Assembly (NCBI GenBank): GCA_947378785.1
Contig: CANCLK010000005.1
Coordinates: forward strand, 1-64,000
Direction of reading: 5' to 3'
Length of the DNA: 64,000 nt
Source: Comamonadaceae bacterium
Lineage (GTDB): Bacteria > Pseudomonadota > Gammaproteobacteria > Burkholderiales > Burkholderiaceae_C
The position numbers and the translations under genes are program-made. A model generated the notes under the pieces. That model did not search any database and was not told where the DNA came from. It saw only the letters and a program-made list of their open reading frames with translations. Positions within the stretch are counted from its first letter, which is position 1. Every line of letters begins with the position of its first letter. This document shows positions 35,673 through 49,637 of this stretch, piece by piece.

Positions 35673-36215
35673 GTGAACACGAACCCGCAACGAATTGCCT
35701 GTGTCGGCTTGCCAGGCTCCGGAAAATCCACGGTCGGCCGCCAACTGGCCCGGCGTATCGGTTGCCGTTTCATTGACTCAGACCACGTCATTGAGCACCG
35801 CATTGGTTCTTCCATTCGCGAATTTTTTGAGCGCGAAGGGGAGCCGGCTTTTCGCGACCTTGAAGAGACGGTGATCGATGAGTTGACACAGGGTGAGAGT
35901 TGCGTGTTGTCGACCGGTGGCGGTGCAGTGTTGCGCCCTCTTAATCGTCAGCATTTGCATGCGCGAACCACCACGGTCTACCTGCACTCGGCACCTGAAG
36001 AGGTTTTCAGGCGCTTGCGCCATGACCAAAATCGGCCCTTGCTGCAGGTGGCCGATCCCTTGGTGCGGCTTAAAGAGTTGTATGAGGTGCGCGATCCGCT
36101 GTACCGCGAGACGGCGCACCTCGTCATCGAAACTGGCCGGCCGTCGGTGGCCAGTCTGGTCACCGCCATCATGGTCGAGCTCAAGCTGGAAGCTTGGGAG
36201 CCGCCGCGGCCCTGA
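35673..36215 (+). CDS. aroK: Shikimate kinase
   Basis: This 180-residue kinase phosphorylates shikimate in aromatic amino acid synthesis. It shows Walker [10 protein letters not shown] (12-20), the shikimate-binding FIDSDHVIE (about 32-40), [10 protein letters not shown] and the lid region RHDQNRPLL. The track extends the frame upstream into pilQ; I use GTG 35673, which gives the normal length, although the ribosome binding site is poor. The 119 bases after pilQ contain no other feature I can support. Confidence 0.93.
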   Translation: MNTNPQRIACVGLPGSGKSTVGRQLARRIGCRFIDSDHVIEHRIGSSIREFFEREGEPAFRDLEETVIDELTQGESCVLSTGGGAVLRPLNRQHLHARTTTVYLHSAPEEVFRRLRHDQNRPLLQVADPLVRLKELYEVRDPLYRETAHLVIETGRPSVASLVTAIMVELKLEAWEPPRP

Positions 36216-36231
36216 CCACGAGGGCGACAGC

Positions 36232-37401
36232 ATGGGTGAGACCTTGGCCGATACACTTGGGGCTATGCAAACTGCTCCACTTTCCAAGACAGATTTCCCC
36301 GTCACGCAGCAGGTGCGTATTGAGCTCGCTGAGCGCTCCTACGACATCCTCATTGGTAGCCAACTCTTGGGCCGTCCCGAAACGTATGCCGGCCTGCCGC
36401 AGGCCAGCACCGCGCTGATCGTCTCCAACACGACGGTGGCGCCCTTGTATGCGGCGCAATTGCAGGCCGCGCTGAAGTCGCATTACGGCAAAGTCTTGCT
36501 GGTCAGCTTGCCCGATGGCGAGGTCTACAAAGACTGGCCGACGCTGCAACTGATTTTTGACGCCTTGCTGGAAAACAGCTGCGACCGCAAAACTGTTTTG
36601 TTTGCCTTGGGTGGCGGCGTGGTCGGCGACATGACCGGTTTTGCGGCCGCCAGCTACATGCGTGGCGTGCCTTTTGTACAAATCCCTACGACTTTGCTGG
36701 CACAAGTGGACTCGTCGGTGGGTGGTAAAACGGCCATCAACCATCCGCTGGGCAAGAACATGATTGGCGCTTTCTACCAGCCGCAACGCGTCATTTGCGA
36801 CTTAGATGTGCTGGCCACTTTGCCGCCGCGTGAACTCAGCGCGGGGCTCGCCGAGATCATCAAGTACGGCCCGATCGCTGACATGGATTTTCTCGATTGG
36901 ATTGACGCGCACATTGATGATTTACGCGCTGGCGACAGTGCGGCACTGGCGCACGCCGTCAAGCGCAGCTGCGAAATCAAGGCCTTTGTGGTGGGCCAAG
37001 ACGAACGCGAATCGGGCCTGCGAGCGATCTTGAATTTCGGTCACACCTTTGGCCACGCGATTGAGTCGGGCATGGGTTATGGCGCTTGGTTGCATGGCGA
37101 AGGCGTTGCTTGCGGCATGGTCATGGCGGCAGAGTTGTCGCAGCGGCTCGGTCTGGTTGATGCCGCCTTGGTGGCGCGGTTGCGCCGCTTGGTGGCGCTT
37201 GCTGGCTTGCCGACGGTCGGCCCACAACTCGACACGATCGACAACGCCGGGCGCTACATGGCGCTCATGCGTGTTGATAAAAAGGCCGAGGCTGGTGCGA
37301 TTAAATTCGTCGTGATCGACCGGCCTGGCAGCGCAGCGGTACGCGGCGCGCCTGATGCGCTGGTGCGTGAGGTCATCGACGCCTGCTGCGTGCCGGTCTG
37401 A
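36232..37401 (+). CDS. aroB: 3-dehydroquinate synthase
   Basis: This enzyme of about 389 residues makes 3-dehydroquinate from DAHP using NAD+ and a divalent metal. It has the NAD-binding [10 protein letters not shown] and [36 protein letters not shown], and the metal/active-site regions LAEIIKYG and [10 protein letters not shown]. The track ORF begins inside aroK. The ATG at 36232 has GAGGG at good spacing; ATG 36265 is an alternative giving 378 residues. It follows aroK by 16 bases, the usual aroKB pair. Confidence 0.96.
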   Translation: MGETLADTLGAMQTAPLSKTDFPVTQQVRIELAERSYDILIGSQLLGRPETYAGLPQASTALIVSNTTVAPLYAAQLQAALKSHYGKVLLVSLPDGEVYKDWPTLQLIFDALLENSCDRKTVLFALGGGVVGDMTGFAAASYMRGVPFVQIPTTLLAQVDSSVGGKTAINHPLGKNMIGAFYQPQRVICDLDVLATLPPRELSAGLAEIIKYGPIADMDFLDWIDAHIDDLRAGDSAALAHAVKRSCEIKAFVVGQDERESGLRAILNFGHTFGHAIESGMGYGAWLHGEGVACGMVMAAELSQRLGLVDAALVARLRRLVALAGLPTVGPQLDTIDNAGRYMALMRVDKKAEAGAIKFVVIDRPGSAAVRGAPDALVREVIDACCVPV

Positions 37402-37416
37402 GCCCCCATTGCCTGC

Positions 37417-38556
37417 ATGACTCTCGCCGCTTACGCTTCTGATCCTTCCAAAACGCGTGGCCGTCGCTTTGCCGAGTCTGTCGCACCGACGCGAACCGAC
37501 TTTCAACGCGACCGCGACCGCATCGTGCATTCCACGGCTTTTCGCCGCTTGGTCTACAAGACGCAGGTTTTTTTAAACCATGAAGGCGACTTGTTCCGCA
37601 CGCGCTTGACGCACTCGCTGGAAGTCGCGCAGCTGAGCCGCTCGATCGCCAGGCCTTTGGGTTTGAACGAGGACTTGGTGGAGGCGGTGGCGCTGGCGCA
37701 TGACCTGGGTCACACGCCCTTTGGCCATGCCGGGCAAGACGCGCTGAATGAATGTATGGCGCCGCATGGCGGCTTCGAGCACAACTTGCAGAGTTTGCGG
37801 GTGGTCGACCAGCTTGAAGAGCGCTACCCGGCTTATGACGGCCTGAACCTGACGTTTGAAACCCGCGAGGGCATCCTCAAGCACTGCTCGCACCGCAATG
37901 CCGAGCTCATCGAGCAGTCAGAGCCAGGCGGTGTGGCGCGGCGCTTTTTAGACCGAAGCCAGCCCAGCCTGGAAGCGCAGCTGTGCAATTTGGCCGACGC
38001 CATCGCCTACAACGCGCATGACATTGACGATGGCGTGCGCTCAGGTCTGATCACCATGGCCCAGCTGCAGTCGGTCGAGCTGTTTGAGCGCTACTGCGTT
38101 GAGGCGCTGACCGAGTATCCCGACATGGCTGAACCTTCACGCGCCCGCCGCTTGTTGTATGAAACCATACGCCGCATGCTCAGCGCGCAGGTCTATGACG
38201 TGATCGCCGCCACCCGGCAGGCGCTCAGCCAAGCCGCACCGACCAGTGCTGATGAGGCCCGTTTGGCCGGGCCCTTGTTGCGTTTCAGCCCCGCCATGCA
38301 CGCGCAATCGACGGCGCTGAAGCAATTTTTGTTTGCCCAGCTCTACCGCCATCCGCAGGTCATGCAGATGACAGGTCAGGCTCAGATCGTGGTGCGTGAG
38401 CTGTTTGAAGCCTATTCTGCGCAGCCGTCTGAAATGCCAGCGGAACACGCGGCAAGGCCAGATGCAGCCCGCACTGTGGCCGACTACATTGCCGGCATGA
38501 CAGACCGATTTGCCGGACGCGAGCATGAGCGGCTGACGGGGCGCAAGCTACTCTAA
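37417..38556 (+). CDS. dgt: Deoxyguanosinetriphosphate triphosphohydrolase-like HD-domain protein
   Basis: This 379-residue dNTPase hydrolyses deoxynucleoside triphosphates to nucleoside and triphosphate. The HD metal site is visible: H66 (RTRLTHSLEVAQ), H95-D96 (ALAHDLGHTPFGHAG), and a later D in NLADAIAYNAHDIDDG. N-terminal RRFAESVAPTRTDFQRDRDRI is typical of the Dgt type-2 family. It follows aroB by 15 bases and probably ends the aroKB-dgt unit. Confidence 0.94.
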   Translation: MTLAAYASDPSKTRGRRFAESVAPTRTDFQRDRDRIVHSTAFRRLVYKTQVFLNHEGDLFRTRLTHSLEVAQLSRSIARPLGLNEDLVEAVALAHDLGHTPFGHAGQDALNECMAPHGGFEHNLQSLRVVDQLEERYPAYDGLNLTFETREGILKHCSHRNAELIEQSEPGGVARRFLDRSQPSLEAQLCNLADAIAYNAHDIDDGVRSGLITMAQLQSVELFERYCVEALTEYPDMAEPSRARRLLYETIRRMLSAQVYDVIAATRQALSQAAPTSADEARLAGPLLRFSPAMHAQSTALKQFLFAQLYRHPQVMQMTGQAQIVVRELFEAYSAQPSEMPAEHAARPDAARTVADYIAGMTDRFAGREHERLTGRKLL

Positions 38557-38580
38557 GCCCGACAAACCGGCACATAGACC

Positions 38581-39282
38581 ATGGCCCGCCAACCCCGCCT
38601 CACTGTTCCAGGTTATCCGCACCACGTGATCCAGCGTGGCAACAACCGTCAGCCGATCGTGCTGGATGATTCGGACCGGCTGCGCCTGTTGGGGCTGTGG
38701 GCAGAGCACGCGGCGCGCTGCAAAGTAGCGCTGCATGCCTACGTGCTCATGGACAACCACTTTCACCTGCTGGCCACACCCGAAACTCAGGATGGCCTGC
38801 CACAACTGATGCAGGCGGTGGGTCGCAGCTATGTCCGGTATTTCAACAACCGGCATGGCCGCAGCGGCACCTTGTGGGAAGGGCGCTACAAATCGACCTT
38901 GATCGAAACTGACCGCTATTTGCTCGCCTGCATGGTCTACATGGACCTCAATCCCGTGCGTGCAGGCATGGTGGCAGAGCCGGCGCAGTACCCGTGGTCG
39001 AGCCACAGGCACTGTATTGGACAAGGCGTGGACAAGTTGGTGACGCCGCATGCACTGCTTTGGAACTTGGGCAATACGCCGTTTGCGCGCGAGGCTGCCT
39101 ACCGTGAGTTGGTGCATGCTGGTGTTTCACCCCCTCAGCAAGAAGTCCTGACGCGCGCCGCCTTGACCGGCTGGGCTCTGGGGTCGACGGCATTTCTGCA
39201 GGAATTGCAAGAAGGAACGACGCGGCGAATAGCCCCCAACAAACGCGGCAGACCCAGGCGTCCTGACAGCCTTGGACAATAG
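38581..39282 (+). CDS. REP-associated tyrosine transposase (RAYT/TnpREP, IS200-like Y1 family)
   Basis: This 233-residue HUH single-strand endonuclease of the Y1 transposase family has MARQPRLTVPGYPHHVIQRG at the start, the HUH motif HFH (H60-H62, DNHFHLL) and the RAYT-typical LMQAVGRSYVRYFNNRHGRSGTLWEGRYKS segment. That segment holds the candidate catalytic tyrosine. The protein has no cargo, and I see no matching left-end repeat. RAYTs are usually single-copy, immobile genes that process neighbouring palindromic repeats. A perfect long palindrome lies 45 bases downstream. The gene is intact and sits between dgt and gltB. Confidence 0.9.
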   Translation: MARQPRLTVPGYPHHVIQRGNNRQPIVLDDSDRLRLLGLWAEHAARCKVALHAYVLMDNHFHLLATPETQDGLPQLMQAVGRSYVRYFNNRHGRSGTLWEGRYKSTLIETDRYLLACMVYMDLNPVRAGMVAEPAQYPWSSHRHCIGQGVDKLVTPHALLWNLGNTPFAREAAYRELVHAGVSPPQQEVLTRAALTGWALGSTAFLQELQEGTTRRIAPNKRGRPRRPDSLGQ

Positions 39283-39299
39283 CCGCCTTGGGTTGTTTT

Positions 39300-39378
39300 G
39301 ATCTGACCCCAATTAATTCAGAAGCTGAATGCCAAACGAAATAAATGGGATCTGACCCCATTTATTTCGTTTGGCATT
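39300..39378. repeat. RAYT-associated repeat: direct GATCTGACCCC copies and a perfect palindrome
   Basis: Two copies of GATCTGACCCC start near 39300 and 39349; the second lies across the loop of an inverted repeat. The palindrome arms AATGCCAAACGAAATAAATGGG (39328-39349) and their exact complement (39357-39378) are 22 bp, with a seven-base loop. The GATCTGACCCC / GGGGTCAGATC motif is often seen next to RAYT genes, so this is probably the substrate or end of that transposase. The right arm contains the -35 hexamer of the likely gltB promoter. Confidence 0.85.
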
Positions 39379-39399
39379 ATTGTTGCAGTGCACTATGCT
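39371..39399 (+). promoter_or_regulatory. Predicted sigma70 promoter of gltBD
   Basis: TTGGCA (39371-39376), a 17-base spacer and TATGCT (39394-39399) give a strong sigma70 match about 44 bases before the gltB ATG. The -35 lies in the right arm of the RAYT palindrome. The spacer contains TGCAGTGCA, an odd-centred palindrome that could be a regulator site. Confidence 0.65.
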
Positions 39400-39442
39400 C
39401 GCTTCTCGGAATTTTATTTGACTGTTTTGGATGGGGATTGCC

Positions 39443-44179
<4,737 letters not shown>

Positions 44180-44196
44180 ATCGACAGGAAATCATC

Positions 44197-45663
44197 ATGG
44201 GAAAAATCACTGGCTTCATGGAATTCGAGCGGCTCGAAGAGGGCTACAAACCCGTCGCCGAGCGTCTGAAGAACTACAAAGAAATCGTCATCGGTCTGGA
44301 TGACAAGCAAGCCAACCAACAGGCGGCGCGTTGCATGGACTGCGGCACACCGTTTTGCAACAGTGGCTGCCCGGTCAACAACATCATTCCTGACTTCAAT
44401 GACATGGTGTTTCGCAACGACTGGAAAAACGCCATCCAGACGCTGCACAGCACCAACAATTTCCCCGAGTTCACCGGCCGTATTTGCCCGGCGCCATGCG
44501 AGGCGGCCTGCACGCTCAACGTGAATGACGAGCCTGTCGGTATCAAGTCGATTGAGCACGCGATCATCGATCGCGCTTGGGCCGAAGGCTGGGTCACGCC
44601 GCAGTTGCCCAAGCACAAGACGGGCAAAAAAGTCGCTGTCGTGGGCTCCGGCCCTGCAGGTCTGGCGGCGGCGCAGCAACTCGCGCGTGTCGGCCATGAC
44701 GTGACGCTGTTTGAAAAGAACGACCGCGTCGGCGGCTTGCTGCGCTACGGTATTCCTGACTTCAAGATGGAAAAAATCCACATCGACCGCCGCGTCGAAC
44801 AGATGACCGCCGAGGGTGTGACCTTCCGCTGTGGCGTGTTGGTCGGTGACTTGCCAAAAGACAGCAAGGTCACCAACTGGGCGACCGAAACCATCACACC
44901 GACACAGCTGCAACAAGACTTTGACGCCGTGGTCTTGACGGGCGGCGCTGAGCAATCCCGCGACTTGCCAGTGCCTGGCCGTGATCTGTCTGGCATCCAT
45001 TTCGCGATGGAATTTTTGCCACAACAAAACAAGGTCAATGCCGGCGACAAGCTGAAAGAGCAGCTGCGCGCTGCGGGCAAACACGTCATCGTGATCGGTG
45101 GCGGCGATACCGGCTCCGATTGCGTCGGCACCAGCAATCGTCATGGCGCGGTCAGCGTCACGCAGTTCGAATTGATGCCCGAGCCTCCGGTTGAAGAAAA
45201 CCGACCTATGACGTGGCCGTACTGGCCGATCAAGCTGCGCACCAGCACCAGCCATGAAGAAGGTTGCGACCGCGAGTTCGCTATTTCGACCAAGGAATTC
45301 ATCGGCGAAAAGGGCAAAGTCACCGGGCTTAAAACCGTTCGCGTGGAATGGAAAGACGGCAAGATGCAGGAAGTTGCTGGCTCGGAGCAACTGCTCAAGG
45401 CCGACCTGGTGCTGCTGGCCATGGGCTTTGTGGCGCCGGTCAGCACGGTGCTCAAGGCCTTCGGCGTCGAGGCTGACAACCGCGGCAATGCCAAGGCCAG
45501 CACCGATTTCACCGGTGGTTATGCCACCAACGTGCCCAAGGTGTTTGCCGCAGGTGACATACGCCGCGGCCAGAGCTTGGTCGTCTGGGCGATTCGCGAA
45601 GGTCGGCAAGCCGCCCGGGCCGTCGACGAGTTTCTGATGGGCAGCAGCGACTTGCCACGTTGA
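44197..45663 (+). CDS. gltD: Glutamate synthase (NADPH) small subunit
   Basis: This 488-residue beta subunit feeds NADPH electrons to GltB. N-terminal [4Fe-4S] cysteines occur in [17 protein letters not shown] and [12 protein letters not shown]- and NADPH-binding folds show [15 protein letters not shown] and [15 protein letters not shown], and [16 protein letters not shown] closes the FAD site. A good ACAGGAAATC precedes the ATG. Together with gltB it forms the complete enzyme. Confidence 0.97.
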   Translation: MGKITGFMEFERLEEGYKPVAERLKNYKEIVIGLDDKQANQQAARCMDCGTPFCNSGCPVNNIIPDFNDMVFRNDWKNAIQTLHSTNNFPEFTGRICPAPCEAACTLNVNDEPVGIKSIEHAIIDRAWAEGWVTPQLPKHKTGKKVAVVGSGPAGLAAAQQLARVGHDVTLFEKNDRVGGLLRYGIPDFKMEKIHIDRRVEQMTAEGVTFRCGVLVGDLPKDSKVTNWATETITPTQLQQDFDAVVLTGGAEQSRDLPVPGRDLSGIHFAMEFLPQQNKVNAGDKLKEQLRAAGKHVIVIGGGDTGSDCVGTSNRHGAVSVTQFELMPEPPVEENRPMTWPYWPIKLRTSTSHEEGCDREFAISTKEFIGEKGKVTGLKTVRVEWKDGKMQEVAGSEQLLKADLVLLAMGFVAPVSTVLKAFGVEADNRGNAKASTDFTGGYATNVPKVFAAGDIRRGQSLVVWAIREGRQAARAVDEFLMGSSDLPR

Positions 45664-45687
45664 ATCGCGAAGACCCTGAAATAATGT
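45660..45687 (+). promoter_or_regulatory. Possible sigma70 promoter for the mla operon
   Basis: TTGAAT (45660-45665), a 16-base spacer and TAATGT (45682-45687) lie 64 bases before mlaF. The match is moderate, and the -35 overlaps the gltD stop. Two small hairpins downstream could modulate read-through from gltD. Confidence 0.35.
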
Positions 45688-45719
45688 AAAAGCCTTATCA
45701 TCAGGGCTTACCCTCATCC

Positions 45720-45740
45720 AAGCCGGCGCTCTGCCGGCTT
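45720..45740 (+). terminator. Hairpin between gltD and mlaF
   Basis: AAGCCGGC-GCTCT-GCCGGCTT is a perfect 8-bp stem followed by TTCTATCTTTC, ten bases before the mlaF ATG. It may be a weak terminator of gltBD. Because it sits over the mlaF ribosome binding region, it could also influence mlaF translation. Confidence 0.45.
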
Positions 45741-45750
45741 TCTATCTTTC

Positions 45751-46623
45751 ATGGCCGAACAGTCGTCTTCTCTCGTCGAATTCAAGCAAGTCACCTTCGC
45801 CTACCCAGGCGCCAAGGGTGACCGTGTCATTTTGAAAGACATCAGCCTGAGCGTGCCACGCGGCAAGGTCACGGCCTTGATGGGCGCCTCAGGCGGTGGC
45901 AAAACCACCGTCTTGCGCTTGATTGGTGGTCAGCAAAAAGCCACCTCGGGCGATGTTCTGTTTGACACGCAAAATGTTGGCGGCTTGAGTCAGACGGACT
46001 TGTATGCCGCACGGCGCCGCATGGGTATGCTGTTCCAGTTTGGTGCGCTGTTCACCGACCTCAGTGTGTTTGACAACGTGGCCTTTCCTTTGCGCGAGCA
46101 CACCCGACTTGGCCCTGAATTGATCCGTGACATCGTGCTCATGAAGCTTGATGCAGTCGGTTTGCGTGGTGCGCGTGATTTGATGCCCTCTGAAATCTCA
46201 GGCGGTATGGCGCGGCGTGTGGCGCTGGCGCGGGCCATTGTGTTGGACCCGGAGCTGATCATGTACGACGAGCCGTTTGCGGGGTTGGACCCGATTTCTT
46301 TGGGCACGGCGGCCCAGCTGATTCGTCAGTTGAATGACACGCTCGGCATCACCAGCATCGTGGTATCGCACGATCTGGAAGAGACCTTCCGCATTGCCGA
46401 CAAAGTCATTATTTTGGCCAACGGCGGCATTGCCGCTGAAGGCACGCCAGATGAAGTCAGGAGCTCCAAAGATCCGCTGGTGCACCAATTTGTCAACGCG
46501 CTGAGCGAAGGACCGGTCGAGTTTCATTACCCCGGACCCGACGCTGAAGCCGACTATGGCTTGCTCAGTCGGGGCAAGAAAAGCGCTGAGGCACAACGCC
46601 CTTCGAAAGGTGGCCGCTCATGA
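45751..46623 (+). CDS. mlaF: Phospholipid ABC transporter ATP-binding protein MlaF
   Basis: This 290-residue ATPase drives the Mla pathway that keeps phospholipid out of the outer leaflet of the outer membrane. Motifs are Walker A GASGGGKTT, signature EISGGMARRVALARAI, Walker B LIMYDEPFAGLDPI and VVSHDLEE. The C terminus is about 20 residues longer than typical MlaF and is Lys/Ser-rich. It overlaps mlaE by ATGA. MlaE, D, A, C and B follow in one direction. Confidence 0.95.
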   Translation: MAEQSSSLVEFKQVTFAYPGAKGDRVILKDISLSVPRGKVTALMGASGGGKTTVLRLIGGQQKATSGDVLFDTQNVGGLSQTDLYAARRRMGMLFQFGALFTDLSVFDNVAFPLREHTRLGPELIRDIVLMKLDAVGLRGARDLMPSEISGGMARRVALARAIVLDPELIMYDEPFAGLDPISLGTAAQLIRQLNDTLGITSIVVSHDLEETFRIADKVIILANGGIAAEGTPDEVRSSKDPLVHQFVNALSEGPVEFHYPGPDAEADYGLLSRGKKSAEAQRPSKGGRS

Positions 46624-47411
46624 AATGGCAGCCTATCGATCTTGTGGCCGACCTCGGTCAGGCGACGCGCAGCCAGCTGGTTCAACTCGGTCAGGCTGCC
46701 CGCTTGTTCGCCCGCCTGGTCGCCCTGTCGGGCCCGACGCTCCGGCGTTTTGGGTTGGTCCGCGACCAAATTTTCTTTTTGGGCAACTACTCGTTGGCCA
46801 TCATTGCGGTGTCGGGTCTTTTTGTGGGTTTTGTATTGAGCTTGCAGGGTTATTACACGCTGCAGCGTTACGGCTCGGCCGAAGCCCTTGGGTTGCTGGT
46901 TGCGCTCAGTCTCGTGCGTGAACTTGGACCCGTGGTGACGGCACTGCTGTTTGCCGGACGCGCTGGCACGGCGCTGACGGCTGAGATTGGTCTGATGAAA
47001 GCGGGAGAGCAGCTCTCAGCCATGGAAATGATGGCGGTCGACCCGATACGTCGCATTTTGGCACCGCGTTTTTGGGGCGGTTTGATCGCCATGCCGCTGC
47101 TGGCAGCGGTCTTCAGTGCGGTCGGCATCATGGGCGGCTGGATGGTCGGAGTGCTGATGATCGGCATCGATGCGGGGTCGTTTTGGAGCCAAATGCAGGG
47201 CGGCGTGGATGTCTGGCGCGATGTCGGCAACGGTGTTGTCAAGAGTTTTGTGTTTGGCGTCACCGTCACTTTTGTGGCGTTGTACCAAGGTTTTGAGTCC
47301 CAGCCCACGCCAGAAGGCGTGTCGCGCGCGACCACCCGCACCGTGGTGGTCGCCTCTTTGGCGGTGCTGGGCTTGGATTTTCTATTGACGGCTTGGATGT
47401 TCAGCCTCTAA
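46620..47411 (+). CDS. mlaE: Phospholipid ABC transporter permease MlaE
   Basis: This 263-residue inner-membrane permease of the MlaE/Ttg2B family has about five to six helices. Family text includes FFLGNYSLAIIAVSGLFVGFVLSLQ, ELGPVVTALLFAGRAGTALTAEIG, EQLSAMEMMAVDPIRRILAPRFW and a C-terminal STRTVVVASL-like segment. It pairs with MlaF ATPases and the hexameric MlaD ring. The 135-base gap to mlaD has no clear feature. Confidence 0.96.
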   Translation: MKWQPIDLVADLGQATRSQLVQLGQAARLFARLVALSGPTLRRFGLVRDQIFFLGNYSLAIIAVSGLFVGFVLSLQGYYTLQRYGSAEALGLLVALSLVRELGPVVTALLFAGRAGTALTAEIGLMKAGEQLSAMEMMAVDPIRRILAPRFWGGLIAMPLLAAVFSAVGIMGGWMVGVLMIGIDAGSFWSQMQGGVDVWRDVGNGVVKSFVFGVTVTFVALYQGFESQPTPEGVSRATTRTVVVASLAVLGLDFLLTAWMFSL

Positions 47412-47546
47412 TTCGAGTCGCATGGCAGTGCTTTGAGCGGCGCTGTGCGTGCGTGCTCGTCGCATGAGAAAATGCCAAGGTTTCCTTTTTGATACGGAAT
47501 ATTTAAGCTCTTGAGCTTTTCCAGTGGATGTTTTTGAAAGCAAGTC

Positions 47547-48056
47547 ATGTCACGTACCAGAACCGATGTGTGGGTCGGCCTTTTTGTGTTGATCGGAGGG
47601 ATTGCCCTTCTTTTTCTGGCCTTGAAGTCTGCCAACTTGATGAGTTTTCAGTTGGTTGACACGTCTTATCCCGTGGTCGCTAGATTCGACAACATCGGTG
47701 GTTTGAAGCCGCGTGCCGCTGTCAAAAGTGCCGGTGTGGTGGTTGGGCGCGTTGAACATATCAGTTTTGATGACAAACGCTACCAAGCGAGCGTGCATCT
47801 GGCCATGGAAAGCCGTTATGTTTTCCCCAAAGACAGCTCCTTGAAAATTCTCACCAGTGGCTTGTTGGGTGAGCAGTACATCGGCATCGAGCCCGGCGCG
47901 GATGAAAAGCTATTGGCCGCAGGTGACGTGATCAACCAGACCCAGTCGGCGGTCGTGCTGGAAAATCTCATCAGTCAATTTTTGTACAGCAAAGCAGCTG
48001 ACAGCGGTTCGGCCAGTACGGCGACACCAGCTGCAGGCACGGGAGCCAACAAATGA
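47547..48056 (+). CDS. mlaD: MCE-domain phospholipid-binding protein MlaD
   Basis: This 169-residue protein has an N-terminal transmembrane anchor (about 9-28, VGLFVLIGGIALLFLALKSA) and one MCE domain (ARFDNIGGLKPRAAVKSAGVVVGRVEHI, then SSLKILTSGLLGEQYIGIEPG). It forms a periplasmic ring that carries lipid between MlaE and MlaC. The C-terminal tail is Ser/Ala/Gly-rich. It overlaps mlaA by ATGA. Confidence 0.95.
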   Translation: MSRTRTDVWVGLFVLIGGIALLFLALKSANLMSFQLVDTSYPVVARFDNIGGLKPRAAVKSAGVVVGRVEHISFDDKRYQASVHLAMESRYVFPKDSSLKILTSGLLGEQYIGIEPGADEKLLAAGDVINQTQSAVVLENLISQFLYSKAADSGSASTATPAAGTGANK

Positions 48057-48862
48057 TCATCCTTCAACACGCGGCTTTATCCACCTCGCGATCTTCGCGG
48101 ACTGTTCTCCTCAGCTTCGTTGCCTTGGTGCTAGCGGTGCTGCAGGGTTGCGCCATGTCGCCAAACGCCAATCCGCGTGACCCTTGGGAGCCGTTCAACC
48201 GCAACATCGCCAGCTTCAATGACGGGCTAGATGAAGCCGTTGTCAAGCCGGTGGCGACTGCTTACCAGCATGTCACGCCGCAAATCATGCGGACAGGTGT
48301 GAATAATTTCTTCGGCAATATTGCGGACGTCTGGTCCCTCGTCAACAACGTCCTACAGCTCAAGCCGGCAGAGTCGGTGGAGACCCTGTTCCGTGTCGGT
48401 GTCAACACCACCATCGGACTCGTCGGCTTGATCGATGTAGCCTCCGAATTGCGGCTGGAAAGACACACGGAAGACTTCGGCCAGACGCTGGGTTATTGGG
48501 GCATGCCTGCGGGGCCTTATGTGGTCCTGCCACTGCTCGGCCCTTCGACCTTGCGTGACTCGCTGTCCTTGCCGGTGGATGCCAAGGGTAATTTGGTAGG
48601 CCGCGTAGATGATGTGGCGCTTCGCAACAGTTTGATCACGTTGCGTATAGTGGACGTGCGTGCGAATTTATTGAACGCTGGCAGGCTGCTCGATGCCGCA
48701 GCGCTCGATAAGTACAGTTTCACCAGGGACGCTTACCTGCAGCGGCGACGCGGTCTGATCAAAGAACAGACTACCGATGTGAACTCGGAAGAGGAGCGCT
48801 ACGATTTGCCGGCGCCCGGTCAGCCAGAAGTGTCACCCGTCGATACTAAAAATACACCCTGA
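48053..48862 (+). CDS. mlaA: Outer-membrane phospholipid-removing lipoprotein MlaA (VacJ)
   Basis: This 269-residue lipoprotein removes mislocalised phospholipid from the outer leaflet together with porins. A signal with lipobox LQGC is followed by the family text DPWEPFNRNIASFNDGLDEAVVKPVATAYQ, then VNNFFGNIADVWSLVNN and the DFGQTLGYWGMPAGPYVVLPLLGPSTLRD block. Unlike E. coli, where mlaA is separate, it lies inside the operon between mlaD and mlaC. It overlaps mlaD by four bases. Confidence 0.95.
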   Translation: MIILQHAALSTSRSSRTVLLSFVALVLAVLQGCAMSPNANPRDPWEPFNRNIASFNDGLDEAVVKPVATAYQHVTPQIMRTGVNNFFGNIADVWSLVNNVLQLKPAESVETLFRVGVNTTIGLVGLIDVASELRLERHTEDFGQTLGYWGMPAGPYVVLPLLGPSTLRDSLSLPVDAKGNLVGRVDDVALRNSLITLRIVDVRANLLNAGRLLDAAALDKYSFTRDAYLQRRRGLIKEQTTDVNSEEERYDLPAPGQPEVSPVDTKNTP

Positions 48863-48946
48863 CACCTGATCTTTGGCGAGCAAGTTCGTCAGTTGGCACT
48901 TGAGGCTGACCAGATCTACACGCCTTCACAAGATTGAAAGAATGAC

Positions 48947-49588
48947 ATGACATTGAACCGCCGACTTTTGAGCCAATTTTTGACCGCATCGCTGGGTGTG
49001 ATGTTCCTGCTGTCAGTGCCCGTTGCGCGCGCCGCCGCTGATGGTCCTGATGAGATGATCCGTCGCCTGTCCACTGATGTCCTGAACAACATCAAGGCAG
49101 ACAAAGACGTGCAAAAGGGCGATGTGAGCAAGATCACGGCCTTCGTTGACACCAAGGTCATGCCCAATGTGAACTTCACCCGCATGACAGCTTCTGCCGT
49201 GGGCCGCAACTGGCGCCAAGCGACGCCCGAACAACAAAAACGCTTGCAAGATGAGTTCAAAAGCATGTTGGTGCGGACTTACGCTGGCGCGCTGAGCCAA
49301 GTGAAAGACCAGACCGTCGACGTCAAGCCGTTGCGTGCGGGTGCTGCCGATACTGACGTGATTGTGCGCACCGAGGTCATCGGCCGCGGTGACGCCGTGC
49401 AGCTGGATTACCGCATGGAAAAAACGGCCAATGGCTGGAAGATTTACGACTTCAACGTGCTGGGCATCTGGATGGTGGAAACCTACCGCACGCAGTTTGC
49501 GCAAGAAATTTCGGCGCGCGGCATTGATGGCCTGATCGCGACGCTGGCACAGCGCAACAAAAGTGGTTCTGCCGAGAAAAAGAGCTAA
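48947..49588 (+). CDS. mlaC: Periplasmic phospholipid carrier MlaC (Ttg2D)
   Basis: This 213-residue soluble lipid shuttle has a signal peptide ending near residue 28 (VPVARAAA), then the MlaC fold with VDTKVMPNVNFTRMTASAVGRNWRQATPEQQ, TYAGALSQ and GWKIYDFNVLGIWMVETYRTQFAQEI. It carries phospholipid between MlaA and the MlaFEDB complex. It begins 84 bases after mlaA and is followed by the STAS protein gene. Confidence 0.95.
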   Translation: MTLNRRLLSQFLTASLGVMFLLSVPVARAAADGPDEMIRRLSTDVLNNIKADKDVQKGDVSKITAFVDTKVMPNVNFTRMTASAVGRNWRQATPEQQKRLQDEFKSMLVRTYAGALSQVKDQTVDVKPLRAGAADTDVIVRTEVIGRGDAVQLDYRMEKTANGWKIYDFNVLGIWMVETYRTQFAQEISARGIDGLIATLAQRNKSGSAEKKS

Positions 49589-49637
49589 TCCAGACGCCGT
49601 GGTTCAAATTGAGCGCTCATTAAAAACAGGATCTGAC

